This document shows positions 8,146 to 16,801 of a DNA stretch of 64,000 bases, one piece after another; position 1 is the first letter of the stretch; each line of letters opens with the position of its first letter. Location: contig NZ_AVFL01000028.1 in assembly GCF_000576635.1 (NCBI RefSeq), positions 1 through 64,000 of the forward strand, in the 5' to 3' direction. The notes beneath the pieces were generated by a model. It saw only the letters and a list, made by a program, of their open reading frames with translations. It did no database searches and was not told the origin of the DNA. The position numbers and the translations under genes were made by a program. Source of the stretch: Skermanella stibiiresistens SB22 (GTDB lineage Bacteria; Pseudomonadota; Alphaproteobacteria; Azospirillales; Azospirillaceae).

Positions 8146-9429
8146 TCACTCGATCAGCCGGGTCACCAGGAACAGGACGGAGCCGACCAGCGCCGCGACG
8201 ATGGTGCCGGAGATACGGACATATTGAAGGTCGCTGCCGACCGCCATCTCGATCCGGTCCGACACGGTGCCCGCGTCCCAGCCGTGGACGACCTCCGCGA
8301 TGAACCGGCCGATGCCGCGCCGCCATGGCGTTATCAGATCCAGCGCCAGCCGTTCGACCGAGGCGTTGAGCCGCGCGCGCATGGCGGGATCCGCCTCCAG
8401 GGCGGCGCCCAGCGAGCGCAGCGCCGTCGTCACCGCCTCCCGCGTCCTGCCGTCGGGCCGCTCCAGGTCGTCCAGGGTGATCCGGCGGACCTCGTCCCAC
8501 AGGCCACCGAGCCAAGCCTGGATCTCCGGACGGTCGAGCAGCCTGGACTTGGCGTCCTCCACCTGGGCGCGGGTATCGGCGTCCTCCTGAAGGTCGCGGG
8601 CCAGATCCTCGACCGCCAGTTCCATCCGGATGCGCAGGGGTGACGCCGGATCGAGCAATTCGCTAAGATAGTCGTGCGCGCCTTGGCTGAGCTGCCGGGC
8701 GACCCGCCGGTCGATCGCCTTGGGGATCCACCAGCCGCTGCGCTGGCCGACCATGGTCTCCAGCCGGCCCTGGTTGCGCTCGACCAAGTCGATCGCCCAG
8801 CCGACGGCCCGCTCCAGCAGCGGCTGGTGTTGGCCGCTGGCGACCAGCACGCCCAACACCTTGCCGATCAGCGGCGCCACCTCGGTTCCCCGCAACTGCT
8901 CGCCCAGCGCCCGGCCGAAGAACACGCGCAGCTCGCGGTCCTCGATCGAGTGGATCAGGCTTGGCAGCGAGGCCGCCAACCGCGCCGCCAGCGCCTCGGC
9001 CATGCCCGGCGCGTTCAGCCAGCGCACCAGCCGCGCCGCGGGATCGACCGAGCGGAGCTTGGCCACGACCAGCGATGGCTCCAGGAAGTTACGCTCGACG
9101 AAGCCGCCCAGGCCGTCGCCGATGCGGTCCTTGTTGGACGGGATGATGGCGGTGTGCGGGATCGGCAGACCCAGGGGCCTGCGGAACAGCGCGGTCACCG
9201 CGAACCAGTCGGCCAGCGCCCCCACGATCGCCGCCTCCGACGCGGCGCGGAGAAGCAGGATCCAGAAGCCCGGGTCGGGCACGAAGCGCAACGCCACGAA
9301 CAGGCTGGCCGCGAACAGCAGCAAGCCCGTCGCCAAGCTCCGGTTGCGCCGGAGCAGGCGGCGCTGGCCGGCCTCGTGCTCATCGATGTCGAATGTCGGT
9401 TCGGTCGAACTCAGGTTGAACTCCCCCAC
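8146..9429 (-). CDS. DUF445 family membrane protein
   Basis: 427 residues. After a short cytosolic tail there are two N-terminal hydrophobic helices (ATGLLLFAASLFVALRF and the WILLLRAASEAAIVGALADW segment). A long helical, charged central domain follows, and a final helix (IVAALVGSVLFLVTRLI) reaches the C-terminus. The block ALADWFAVTALFRRPLGLPIPHTAIIP is the hallmark of the DUF445 (YjiN/YheB) family, whose role is undetermined. The gene is upstream of and co-directional with the TAXI receptor, 84 bases away. Nothing regulatory is evident. Confidence 0.88.
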   Translation of the reverse strand: MGEFNLSSTEPTFDIDEHEAGQRRLLRRNRSLATGLLLFAASLFVALRFVPDPGFWILLLRAASEAAIVGALADWFAVTALFRRPLGLPIPHTAIIPSNKDRIGDGLGGFVERNFLEPSLVVAKLRSVDPAARLVRWLNAPGMAEALAARLAASLPSLIHSIEDRELRVFFGRALGEQLRGTEVAPLIGKVLGVLVASGQHQPLLERAVGWAIDLVERNQGRLETMVGQRSGWWIPKAIDRRVARQLSQGAHDYLSELLDPASPLRIRMELAVEDLARDLQEDADTRAQVEDAKSRLLDRPEIQAWLGGLWDEVRRITLDDLERPDGRTREAVTTALRSLGAALEADPAMRARLNASVERLALDLITPWRRGIGRFIAEVVHGWDAGTVSDRIEMAVGSDLQYVRISGTIVAALVGSVLFLVTRLIE

Positions 9430-9526
9430 GCGGCTGGTTGGCTGGGGCCAAACATCGCCCGCGCGGGGAATGTTCCCGGTCCGGCTGGTATCCCAGCCCG
9501 TCCCTTATGTGCCTCAGGCCCGCCCC

Positions 9527-12226
9527 TCAGGTGGCGGGCGGCTTGTCGGTCAGCCCGATCGTGACCTCGACGACGCCCGGCTCGTCGCGGTTTTCGCGGC
9601 GGGAGAAGCCAAGTTCGCTGCACATCGCCAGCATGGTGGTGTTCTCGCGCAGCACCTCGCCGAACACCTGCTTGAGTCCGCGCGAGCGGGCGTAGTCGAT
9701 GATCTGGGTCATCAGGACATAGCCCAGCCCCTTACCCTTCAGGTCGCTGCGGACCATCACCGCGTATTCGGCCTTCTGGTTGTCGGGATCGGCGGCGATG
9801 CGGACGATGCCGTAAAGCTCCTCGTGCCCATCCGACGTCTCGGCCACCGCGACCAGCGCCATCTCGCGGTCATAGTCGATCTGGGTCAGCTTGGCCGCCA
9901 TCTGGTGCGACAGCCGCTTCATCGGCGCGAAGAAGCGCAGGCGGATGTCCTCGGGCGTCATGCGCTCGAACATGCGCTGGACGTGCGGTTCGTCCTCGGG
10001 TCGGATCGGACGCAGCAGGAACCCGCGGCCGTCGTTCAGCTTGACCCGCTTCTCCAGCTTCTTGGGATAGGGCCGGATCGCGAGGCGGCGCGTGCCCGGC
10101 GTGAGTGTCGGAACCGCCACCTTGACGCGGACGTCGAGCGCCAGCACGCCAGCGTCGTCGGCCAGCAGGGGATTGATGTCCAGTTCGACGATCTCGGCGA
10201 TGTCGGTGATCAGCTGGCTGATCTTGATCAGCGTCAGGGCGATCTGGTCGATGGCGGCGGCCGGCCGGTCGCGATAGCCCTGGAGCAGCTTCCAGACGCG
10301 GGTGCGGGCCATCATCTCGCGCGCCAGGTTGGTGTTGAGCGGCGGCAGGCCCAGCGCCTTGTCCTGCACCACCTCGACCGAGGTGCCGCCTTGGCCGAAC
10401 AGCAGCACCGGCCCGAACAAGGGATCGTCGGCGACGCCCAGGATCAGTTCGTGGGCTCCCGGCTTGCTCGCCATGGCCTGGACGGTGAAGCCCTCGATCT
10501 GGGCGTCCGGCCGCAGCCGCTTGACCCGCTCCAGCATGGCGACGGCGCGGGCGCGCACCTCCTCCGGCGTCTTGATGTGCAGGTGGACGCCGCCGATGTC
10601 GGATTTGTGGATGATGTCGACCGACAGGATCTTGAGCGCCACCGGCTTGCCGATCCTGCGCGCGGCCTCCGCCGCCTCGTCCGGCGTCAGCGCCTTCAGC
10701 GTCTCGACCACGGGAATGCCGTAGGCCCGCAGGATCTGCTGGCCCTCGAACTCGCTGAGCCAGCCGCGGCCCTCCGCCATCGCCGCCTCGATCACGGCGC
10801 GGGCGGCGGCCTCGTCGACCTGGAACTGTTCCGGCGTGCTGGCCGGGGTCTCCATCAGCATTTCCTGGTTCTTGCGGTAGCGGACCAGATGCATGAAGGC
10901 GCGGACCGCCTTGTTCGGCGTCTCGTAGGTCGGGATGCGGTTGGCGGCGAACAGGTGACGGGCGTCGCGGGCGCTGTCCTCGCCGAGCCAACTGGTCAGC
11001 ACCGGATGCTTGCGGCCCTTCAGCGAATCCACCAGCGCCTGCGCCGTCTCGGTGCCCTCCGACACGGCGGTCGGGCAGTTGATCACCAGCACGGCGTCGT
11101 GGTTGTGGTCGCCGATCAGCGCGCCGACGGTGTCGGCATAGCGCTTGCCCGGCGCGTCGCCGATGATGTCGATCGGGTTGCCCCGGCTCCAGGTCGGCGG
11201 CAGGATGGCGTCGAGCTTCGCCATCACCGTCTCGTCGAGGCTGGCGAGCCGGCCGCCCTCGTCGATCAGCGTGTCGGTCGCCATCACGCCGATTCCGCCG
11301 CCATTGGTCACGATCGCCAGCCGGTCGCCGGTGATCTGAACGCCCATGGCGAGCGTCTCGACCGCGTCGAACAGCTCGTCCAGCTCGCCGACCCGCAGCA
11401 TGCCGGCGCGTCGGAAGGCGGCGTCGTAGACGTCGTCATGGCCGGCGAGCGCCCCGGTGTGGGAACTGGCCGCCCTGGCGGCCTCGTCGGTGCGGCCGGA
11501 GCGGATCACGATGATCGGCTTCTGGCGGGCCGCGGCGCGGGCCGCCGACATGAACTTGCGCGCCTCGGTGATCGCCTCGACATAGAGGCAGATCGCGCGG
11601 GTGTGCTGGTCGGCCGCCATGTAGTCGAGCAGATCGCCGAAATCCACGTCGGCCATGCCGCCCAGCGCCACCAGATGGCTGAAGCCGACACGGCGGCTGG
11701 TCGCCCAATCGACGATCGAGGTGACGACGGCGCCGGACTGCGCGATCAGCGCGATATCGCCCTTGAGCGGATTGACATGGGCGAAGCTGGCGTTGAGGCC
11801 GCGGCCGGGCACCATGACTCCCAGGCAGTTGGGGCCCGCGATCCGCATCAGGTGGGGCCGGGCGGCGTCCAGCGCGCGCTGCTGGAGCGCCTTGCCCTCC
11901 GCCCCCAACTCGCCGAAGCCGGCGGAGATGACGATGGCCGCCTTGGTGCCGCGCTCGCCCAGGCGATTGATCAGGTCGGGCACGGTATCGGGCGGCGTGC
12001 AGATCACCGCCAGGTCCGGGGCGATCGGCAACGACTCGACCGACGGGTAGCACAGCGCGCCCTCGATCGATCGCTCGTCCGCGCTGACCGGCATGATCGG
12101 ACCGCCGAACCCGGCGTTGAACAGGTTGCGCGCCACGACGGCGCCCATGGATTTCGGGCGGCGGCTGGCACCGATCAGCGCGATCGAGTTGGGCTTCAGC
12201 AGGAAGTCGAGATTTCGAACGGTCAT
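9527..12226 (-). CDS. ADP-forming acyl-CoA synthetase fused to GNAT acetyltransferase
   Basis: About 899 residues. The order is a CoA-binding domain (FLLKPNSIALIGASRRPKSM), a succinyl-CoA synthetase-like flavodoxin-type domain, an ATP-grasp beta-subunit domain (ILRAYGIPVVETLKALTPDEA, then PVALKILSVDIIHKSDIGGV) and a C-terminal GNAT domain of about 160 residues (KGLGYVLMTQIIDYA is the acetyl-CoA loop). This is the architecture of the protein lysine acetyltransferase Pat/YfiQ and its fused acetate-CoA ligase relatives. In those proteins the synthetase part can be inactive and acts as an acetyl-CoA sensor. I place the start at the ATG for MTVRNLDFLL; an in-frame ATG 30 bases upstream and a longer frame exist. 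Catalytic competence of the ligase half was not assessed. Confidence 0.9.
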   Translation of the reverse strand: MTVRNLDFLLKPNSIALIGASRRPKSMGAVVARNLFNAGFGGPIMPVSADERSIEGALCYPSVESLPIAPDLAVICTPPDTVPDLINRLGERGTKAAIVISAGFGELGAEGKALQQRALDAARPHLMRIAGPNCLGVMVPGRGLNASFAHVNPLKGDIALIAQSGAVVTSIVDWATSRRVGFSHLVALGGMADVDFGDLLDYMAADQHTRAICLYVEAITEARKFMSAARAAARQKPIIVIRSGRTDEAARAASSHTGALAGHDDVYDAAFRRAGMLRVGELDELFDAVETLAMGVQITGDRLAIVTNGGGIGVMATDTLIDEGGRLASLDETVMAKLDAILPPTWSRGNPIDIIGDAPGKRYADTVGALIGDHNHDAVLVINCPTAVSEGTETAQALVDSLKGRKHPVLTSWLGEDSARDARHLFAANRIPTYETPNKAVRAFMHLVRYRKNQEMLMETPASTPEQFQVDEAAARAVIEAAMAEGRGWLSEFEGQQILRAYGIPVVETLKALTPDEAAEAARRIGKPVALKILSVDIIHKSDIGGVHLHIKTPEEVRARAVAMLERVKRLRPDAQIEGFTVQAMASKPGAHELILGVADDPLFGPVLLFGQGGTSVEVVQDKALGLPPLNTNLAREMMARTRVWKLLQGYRDRPAAAIDQIALTLIKISQLITDIAEIVELDINPLLADDAGVLALDVRVKVAVPTLTPGTRRLAIRPYPKKLEKRVKLNDGRGFLLRPIRPEDEPHVQRMFERMTPEDIRLRFFAPMKRLSHQMAAKLTQIDYDREMALVAVAETSDGHEELYGIVRIAADPDNQKAEYAVMVRSDLKGKGLGYVLMTQIIDYARSRGLKQVFGEVLRENTTMLAMCSELGFSRRENRDEPGVVEVTIGLTDKPPAT

Positions 12227-12413
12227 GGCCGGTCCCGGATCGTGATGGGCCATCCGGCCACCGCCGACAACCGGCCGGCGGGACGGAGGTCTCGTTGATG
12301 CGGCGCACCTTACGCGCGCCGGGTCGAAGCGGCAAACCAACCTTCCCGTTCCGGGGTGCGGTATTACGCCCCAAGGCCGGGCGATGAAGACCGGACGATC
12401 AAAGGCCGGCCGG

Positions 12414-13382
12414 TCAGGTGCTGGCGCTGGCGCTGGCGTCGTCCAGGGACTTGATGTCCTCGGCGGTCAGCGTCAGGCGGGCGGCCTTGACGAGGCTGTC
12501 GAGTTGATGGCGGCTGGTGGCGCTGGCGATCGGCGCCGTCACGCCCTCGCGGGCGATGACCCAGGCGAGCGCCACCTCGGCCGGCTTGGCGTCCTGGCGG
12601 GCCGCCACCGTATCGAGCGCCCCGAGGATGCGGTGGCCGCGCTCGTTCAGGTATTTGGCGATGCCGCCGCCGCGCTGGCTCTTGGACAGGTCCTCCTGGG
12701 AGCGGTACTTGCCTGACAGGAAGCCGGAGGCGAGGCTGTAATAGGTGATGACGCCGATACCCTCGCGCAGCACGAGGTCGCGCAGCTCGCCGTCGAACTT
12801 GCCCCGATCGTAGAGATTGTATTCCGGCTGGAGCGTCTCATAGCGCGGCAGGCTCTTGTCGGCGGCGACCTTCAGGGACTCGCCGAGCTGCGCCGCGTCC
12901 AGGTTGGAGGCTCCGATCGCGCGGATCTTGCCGGCCTTCAGCAGCTTGTCATAGGCGCCCAGCGTTTCCTCGTACGGGGTTTCCGGGTCGGGCCAGTGGG
13001 ATTGGTAGAGGTCGATGCGGTCGGTCCGCAGCCGGCGCAGCGAATCCTCGACCGCCTGGACGATCCAGCGCTCGGACAGTCCCTTCCTGCCCTCGCCCAT
13101 CTCGGAGCCGACCTTGGTCAGCAGCAGCACCTTGTCGCGCTTGGCCGGGTTCGCCTTCAGCCACTCGCCGATGATCGTCTCCGACTCGCCGCCCGTGTTG
13201 CCCTCGGCCCAGGCCGAATAGACATCCGCCGTGTCGATCGCGTTGAAGCCGGCATCGACGAAGCCGTCGAGCAGATCGAAGCTGGTCGCCCGATCGACCG
13301 TCCAGCCGAACACGTTGCCGCCGAAGACGAGCGGTTCGATCTCGAGACCCGTGCCGCCGAGTTCGCGCTTTGCCATGGCCAT
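12414..13382 (-). CDS. aldo/keto reductase
   Basis: A 322-residue NADPH-dependent oxidoreductase of the AKR superfamily. The TIM-barrel signatures are GFNAIDTADVYSAW (catalytic Asp and Tyr), KVLLLTKVG (catalytic Lys), DLYQSHWPDPETP (His) and ALAWVIAREGVTAPI near the cofactor site. Subfamily resemblance is to YajO/Tas-type reductases. The start is the ATG of MAMAKREL, which has GGAG five bases upstream; a longer frame starting 33 bases earlier lacks this. It is transcribed away from the transposon. Its promoter must lie in the 130 bases between the start and the palindrome at 13515-13554. Confidence 0.9.
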   Translation of the reverse strand: MAMAKRELGGTGLEIEPLVFGGNVFGWTVDRATSFDLLDGFVDAGFNAIDTADVYSAWAEGNTGGESETIIGEWLKANPAKRDKVLLLTKVGSEMGEGRKGLSERWIVQAVEDSLRRLRTDRIDLYQSHWPDPETPYEETLGAYDKLLKAGKIRAIGASNLDAAQLGESLKVAADKSLPRYETLQPEYNLYDRGKFDGELRDLVLREGIGVITYYSLASGFLSGKYRSQEDLSKSQRGGGIAKYLNERGHRILGALDTVAARQDAKPAEVALAWVIAREGVTAPIASATSRHQLDSLVKAARLTLTAEDIKSLDDASASAST

Positions 13383-13507
13383 GTCGCTCCAATGTGGTTG
13401 TTGGGTTGCGGTCATCCGGGGTTACATGGGGTGCGGGCAGTGGATGGGTAGCCGGGGGGTGGCTTGAAAGAGCTGTTTCGCGCCGCGGGACATTGGTGGG
13501 CGCGTGA

Positions 13508-13554
13508 TCAAAATGCATGGGGCGCGGACTCTCCGGAGAGTCCGCGCCCCATGC
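13508..13554 (-). terminator. 40-base perfect palindrome with T-tract: displaced gyrB terminator
   Basis: GCATGGGGCGCGGACTCTCC at 13515-13534 is followed at once by its exact complement at 13535-13554. On the minus strand the hairpin is followed by ATTTTGATC, the usual U-tract of an intrinsic terminator. No minus-strand gene ends near here today. If the transposon is removed in thought, the stop codon of gyrB would lie about 16 bases upstream of this hairpin. I therefore read it as the original gyrB terminator, cut off by the insertion. The stem could also terminate transcription leaving the transposon. Confidence 0.7.
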
Positions 13555-13575
13555 CCGCTGTTGTCGCGTGTCGTG

Positions 13576-13701
13576 TGACGCATAACCTGCGAATCGGAGT
13601 GACCGTAAACCAAGGTATTGCGGTTTGCCCTGACACAGACGTTGCGAACAGAACGACACATATGTGGCGAAAGCTGCTAAATTGTCACGGTAAAATGCGA
13701 A
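13576..13701. repeat. left-end TnsB-binding-type repeats
   Basis: Four 18-19 base copies of one motif occur in the same orientation: TGACGCATAACCTGCGAA (13576-13593), TGACACAGACGTTGCGAA (13631-13648), CGACACATATGTGGCGAA (13654-13671) and TGTCACGGTAAAATGCGAA (13683-13701). Shared features are YGACRCAT at one side and GCGAA at the other. A weaker fifth match (TGACCGTAAACCAAGG) starts at 13600. Spacing is uneven, with the first copy set apart at the tip, as in Tn7 left ends. Confidence 0.82.
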
Positions 13702-13844
13702 CCGTCAGAATATCTGGTTAATGGCATCTGATTGATGGCGCGGACGACCTGATCGCCAGCATGAAAACTAAACGATACGGCGGCAGGTACAGCGGCGTTC
13801 GGCAGAAACCCTCCGGACACCTGAAGGGCGCTTCCAAAGGGGCT

Positions 13845-13980
13845 CGAGCATTAGCAGCTTTCGGTTTCGCATTCCCGAAGATCTCAAGGAGGCAGCCGCC
13901 CAAGCAGAAGCCACCAGCATGAGCCTCGATCAGTACATCACCACCGCGCTGGCTTCGCATGCCCGAGCCAAAGCCAACAG
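13845..13980 (+). pseudogene. remnant of a ribbon-helix-helix (antitoxin-like) protein
   Basis: One frame reads ISSFRFRIPEDLKEAAAQAE followed by ATSMSLDQYITTALASHARA, which matches the strand-helix-helix pattern of HicB/Arc-type DNA-binding antitoxins. No ATG/GTG/TTG start is visible in frame, only an ATT codon, and the frame continues without further family similarity. I read it as a decayed fragment. Between here and 14,190 another frame (GIPVLAILQGASEEPLFTRH) is open for about 45 codons, which I do not recognise. The rest of 13,702-14,392 shows no intact gene. Confidence 0.35.
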
Positions 13981-14189
13981 ACGTTGTGCTCGCCATCCAG
14001 GTGCAGGACAGCGGCATTCCCGTTCTTGCCATTCTGCAAGGCGCATCGGAAGAACCACTATTCACCCGGCACTTACACTCGATGTGCGGGCGTGCCGGAT
14101 TTGACCTGCTGCGTCATCGCGTTCTCGAGGCAGCGTGATGCTGGCGCGGACAAATCCGTCTGTTCAGCTGACCTGCTGCACCGAGTTTG

Positions 14190-14310
14190 CGGAAGGGCCT
14201 ACGTCCACCGGCTGAAGGACTTCCGGCGCATCGCCACCCGCTATGACCGGCTTGCCGTCAGCTTCCTAGGCACCGTCCACATCACCGCCATCGTCAGCTA
14301 CTGGTTATGA
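14190..14310 (+). pseudogene. IS5-family transposase C-terminal remnant
   Basis: The last 38 codons before a stop at 14308-14310 read VHRLKDFRRIATRYDRLAVS followed by FLGTVHITAIVSYWL. This is the characteristic C-terminal end of IS5-family DDE transposases, containing the catalytic-Glu-proximal RxIATRYDKL block. Nothing upstream in this frame belongs to the family, so only the 3' stub survives. It lies between the left tip and the first cargo gene and shows past insertion and decay inside the transposon. Confidence 0.7.
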
Positions 14311-14392
14311 ATCCGGGCCCTAAGCGCCGCCGTTCATCAATCTGACCATTGCCAGGCACCACCAAGATAGAGCCGCGTGATCATCGTGGCCC

Positions 14393-16168
14393 TCATTTCT
14401 TAGGCACTTCCTCATCGGCCGTAACCCTAATCGAGTGATCGTTCACAACCACGTCCGGCGGGTGAAGCTCTAATACGTCGAACGGGTGAGCGCCGTCGGC
14501 GATGAATGCGTCGACCATCGCCTGCCGATCGGGCGAGCTTCGCCAGCTGCCTTGCGGAAATTCGAGCAACGGGCTTGCGGTCACACCCTCATAGGCGACC
14601 GTGAGCGACCCGAGCTGGAACTCGACCATCGTTGTGACGAGCGCCTCGTCCGCATGCTCGTCATACGTGCTCAAGATATGCTGGATCAGCGCCATGTCGC
14701 CATCCGATCGGCTGAGCAGCCGCTCGAGCGTCCGGAAGTTGATCGCTCTGGTGGTTTCGGCACCGAAGAACATGCCGGCATTATCGGACGTAATGATCAG
14801 ATGGTTGAGCGCTACGACAAAGTCCCTGAAATGCGGATGGCCCTCCTTGGGCAGCACGCGTGCCAGAAACTGTACGCCCGCCTCGGTGCGTAGAAAGCGC
14901 TGCAGCACCTCGACCTGCCGAAACGCCTTGGAAACGCTATCTTTGTTAAGAACCTTGAGCTGGTCTTTCGCCCAGCGCGGCGGCACCGGGCATTTGAGCT
15001 CGCAAACATGGATGATATAGCCAAGCGTCGGTTCGCAGGAGATGACGAGCAAGTCGATGTCGGGAAGCTTAGGGTCGAAGTCGCGCAGCGATACCTCGCT
15101 CAGGCATGTGAATCCCTCCGCTTCCCAAGCCGCCTTGACGCGTTGGACAAAAGCACGGCCGATCTCGTTGCTAACCCGGTCGAGAAAGGTCTGCGGTCGC
15201 CGCTGCGCGATCACGCGGAGCATGTTCACCAGCCCCTCGGCGGTCGCGAAATGGTGCGGACGCATTACGATCCGGCCGCCCGGTTCCCCCTCGCGCATCA
15301 GCGAGAAATAGGTCGCGTCCACCCTGTTGGCGGCAGCGTCAAGGTCGAACACCAGATCCTTCAGAATGCGCCGTCCGATATCGAGAGAGATCCCTAGTTC
15401 GCCTGCGATCCCATCGAGCAACTGTCCTTCGGGCATGTAGATCGCGCCGACCGCATCCTGCGCGCGGGCCAAATAACGATGATAGAGTGCCTTGGTGAGG
15501 AGCATACGGTAGACGTTCAGGAACTGCGCGTAGCTATAGCCGCCCAGATCGATCTGGCTGTCGGGTGCGATCAACGAGAAGTAAGCGGCGAGCTTGAGGT
15601 CGGCCTCGGCCCGCATGAGCGGATCGGCTGTCTCGAAGTTAGGAGTGACCACGCCTTCCGGCTCATTCTCGAGCAACCGTATGATCTCGGCGGAATGATT
15701 GAAGTTGCGGAAATGGGACTGTGAGCCCAGCATCTGATCGTTGTACACCGTAAAGAATTGACGCGGGATCGACTTATCCGAGAATCTTATCTCGACTCGC
15801 CCCTCTCCGAAGGACCAGGACATCGATTCTGGCACGTTATACGAGTAATAGAGATACTCACGAATCATGTAATAGTGCGACGCGAAGCTGAGATCTGCAA
15901 TAAGCTGTCGAAGATCCGCCTCGCGGGATATATCCGCTTGATAGCCTACCTCCCCGGCGACGAAGTGGCTGGCGAGAATGGCATAGCCGTAATCGAGATA
16001 TTCGGCACGGTCGGTGCCGCTGTTTTTAAACGCCCCAATCTCATAGAGTTCGGATGCAATCCGTAGCGCGCTCGAGCTTGCCCACTGCCGGCTTGGCAAC
16101 GCAGCAAGCGTCGCGTCGAGCTGCCGCTCGAAGGCTTGCAACTTTTGCTTGAGAGACGCGTAGTCCAC
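14393..16168 (-). CDS. hypothetical protein with PD-(D/E)XK-like nuclease motif
   Basis: A 591-residue protein with no family name that I recognise. The first 350 residues are largely helical. Near residues 345-400 a segment NEIGRAFVQRVKAAWE ... LPDIDLLVIS ... HVCELKCPVPPRW has the order Glu, then hydrophobic-Asp, then Glu-x-Lys, typical of PD-(D/E)XK nucleases. No membrane segment or signal peptide is seen. Base composition is lower in GC than the core genes. It is the leftmost intact cargo gene and is divergent from the large helicase operon across a 630-base AT-rich gap. It could be a nuclease or restriction-like member of the same defence island. Activity is inferred from the motif alone. 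Confidence 0.68.
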   Translation of the reverse strand: MDYASLKQKLQAFERQLDATLAALPSRQWASSSALRIASELYEIGAFKNSGTDRAEYLDYGYAILASHFVAGEVGYQADISREADLRQLIADLSFASHYYMIREYLYYSYNVPESMSWSFGEGRVEIRFSDKSIPRQFFTVYNDQMLGSQSHFRNFNHSAEIIRLLENEPEGVVTPNFETADPLMRAEADLKLAAYFSLIAPDSQIDLGGYSYAQFLNVYRMLLTKALYHRYLARAQDAVGAIYMPEGQLLDGIAGELGISLDIGRRILKDLVFDLDAAANRVDATYFSLMREGEPGGRIVMRPHHFATAEGLVNMLRVIAQRRPQTFLDRVSNEIGRAFVQRVKAAWEAEGFTCLSEVSLRDFDPKLPDIDLLVISCEPTLGYIIHVCELKCPVPPRWAKDQLKVLNKDSVSKAFRQVEVLQRFLRTEAGVQFLARVLPKEGHPHFRDFVVALNHLIITSDNAGMFFGAETTRAINFRTLERLLSRSDGDMALIQHILSTYDEHADEALVTTMVEFQLGSLTVAYEGVTASPLLEFPQGSWRSSPDRQAMVDAFIADGAHPFDVLELHPPDVVVNDHSIRVTADEEVPKK

Positions 16169-16201
16169 TGATCACCTTTTTTGAGGTCCCGTTCGCACCA
16201 T

Positions 16202-16410
16202 TCAACCTGCCCGGCGCGGTCGATGCAACATCCTGCGGGACGTCTGTGTCGTTTTATTGATATCTGACGATAGAAGAACGACCCGGGCCCATTGGACGTT
16301 TTTGAGCGGGCTGGTGCGGTCTCCCCGATCACCGTCGCCAAATGCGTGTGATCCTCGGGAGTGATGATGGCGCCGGCTGTCAGTGCCATCCACACAGACC
16401 CGTGCGATCC
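16202..16410 (-). pseudogene. IS630-family transposase N-terminal remnant, frameshifted
   Basis: Two frames together give the start of an IS630-type transposase. AIITPEDHTHLATVIG in one frame passes into DRTSPLKNVQWARVVLLSSD in another, matching the family pattern TPEDxxxLExxVxDRNTPQKHVWRARIVLLSADG. The frameshift falls near 16,320. Nothing of the catalytic domain is seen. The remaining gap to 16,801 has no gene, is AT-rich (runs such as AAAAAACAAG), and must contain the divergent promoters of the 591-aa gene and the helicase operon. Confidence 0.5.
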
Positions 16411-16801
16411 AGCCAATTTGTGGATCTACTTAATGCGACAGTAGCGCAACGTGATGCTCAACTTGGATGATTGGGCCGCCGAACGGCTCAGTGCACAGTA
16501 GGAGATGGGCGAGCTTGGTTTCGAACTGGGCTGCTCGTCCAACTTGAATTAAGGCCATGAAACCTCTAGCGTTATGGAACCTCGCCGATCTGAGGTTATT
16601 CGCGACAACGCCACACTAACCACTCTAAGCAATTTACGGAAAAAACAAGACGCCTTAGGAAAAAACCAGTGAAAGTCAAACTAGGCCTCCCCTTTATAGC
16701 ACCGATAATATTATTAATATCTGAGGGAACAACATTATAGCAGAAAAACTATTTTAGATTGATGGTGAAGGAAGATTTCTCCAAATCGAAAAGGGGTTCA
16801 G

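Noticed and set aside
8720-12298. Very long open frame (over 1100 codons) on the + strand
   Set aside because: It is antisense to the DUF445 gene and the acyl-CoA synthetase/GNAT gene, both of which have clear domain motifs. Its composition is the Arg/Gln/His-rich pattern typical of shadow frames at high GC.
13718-14065. 115-codon - strand frame near the left end
   Set aside because: No ribosome-binding site or similarity; it overlaps the RHH remnant on the other strand and an end-repeat region.
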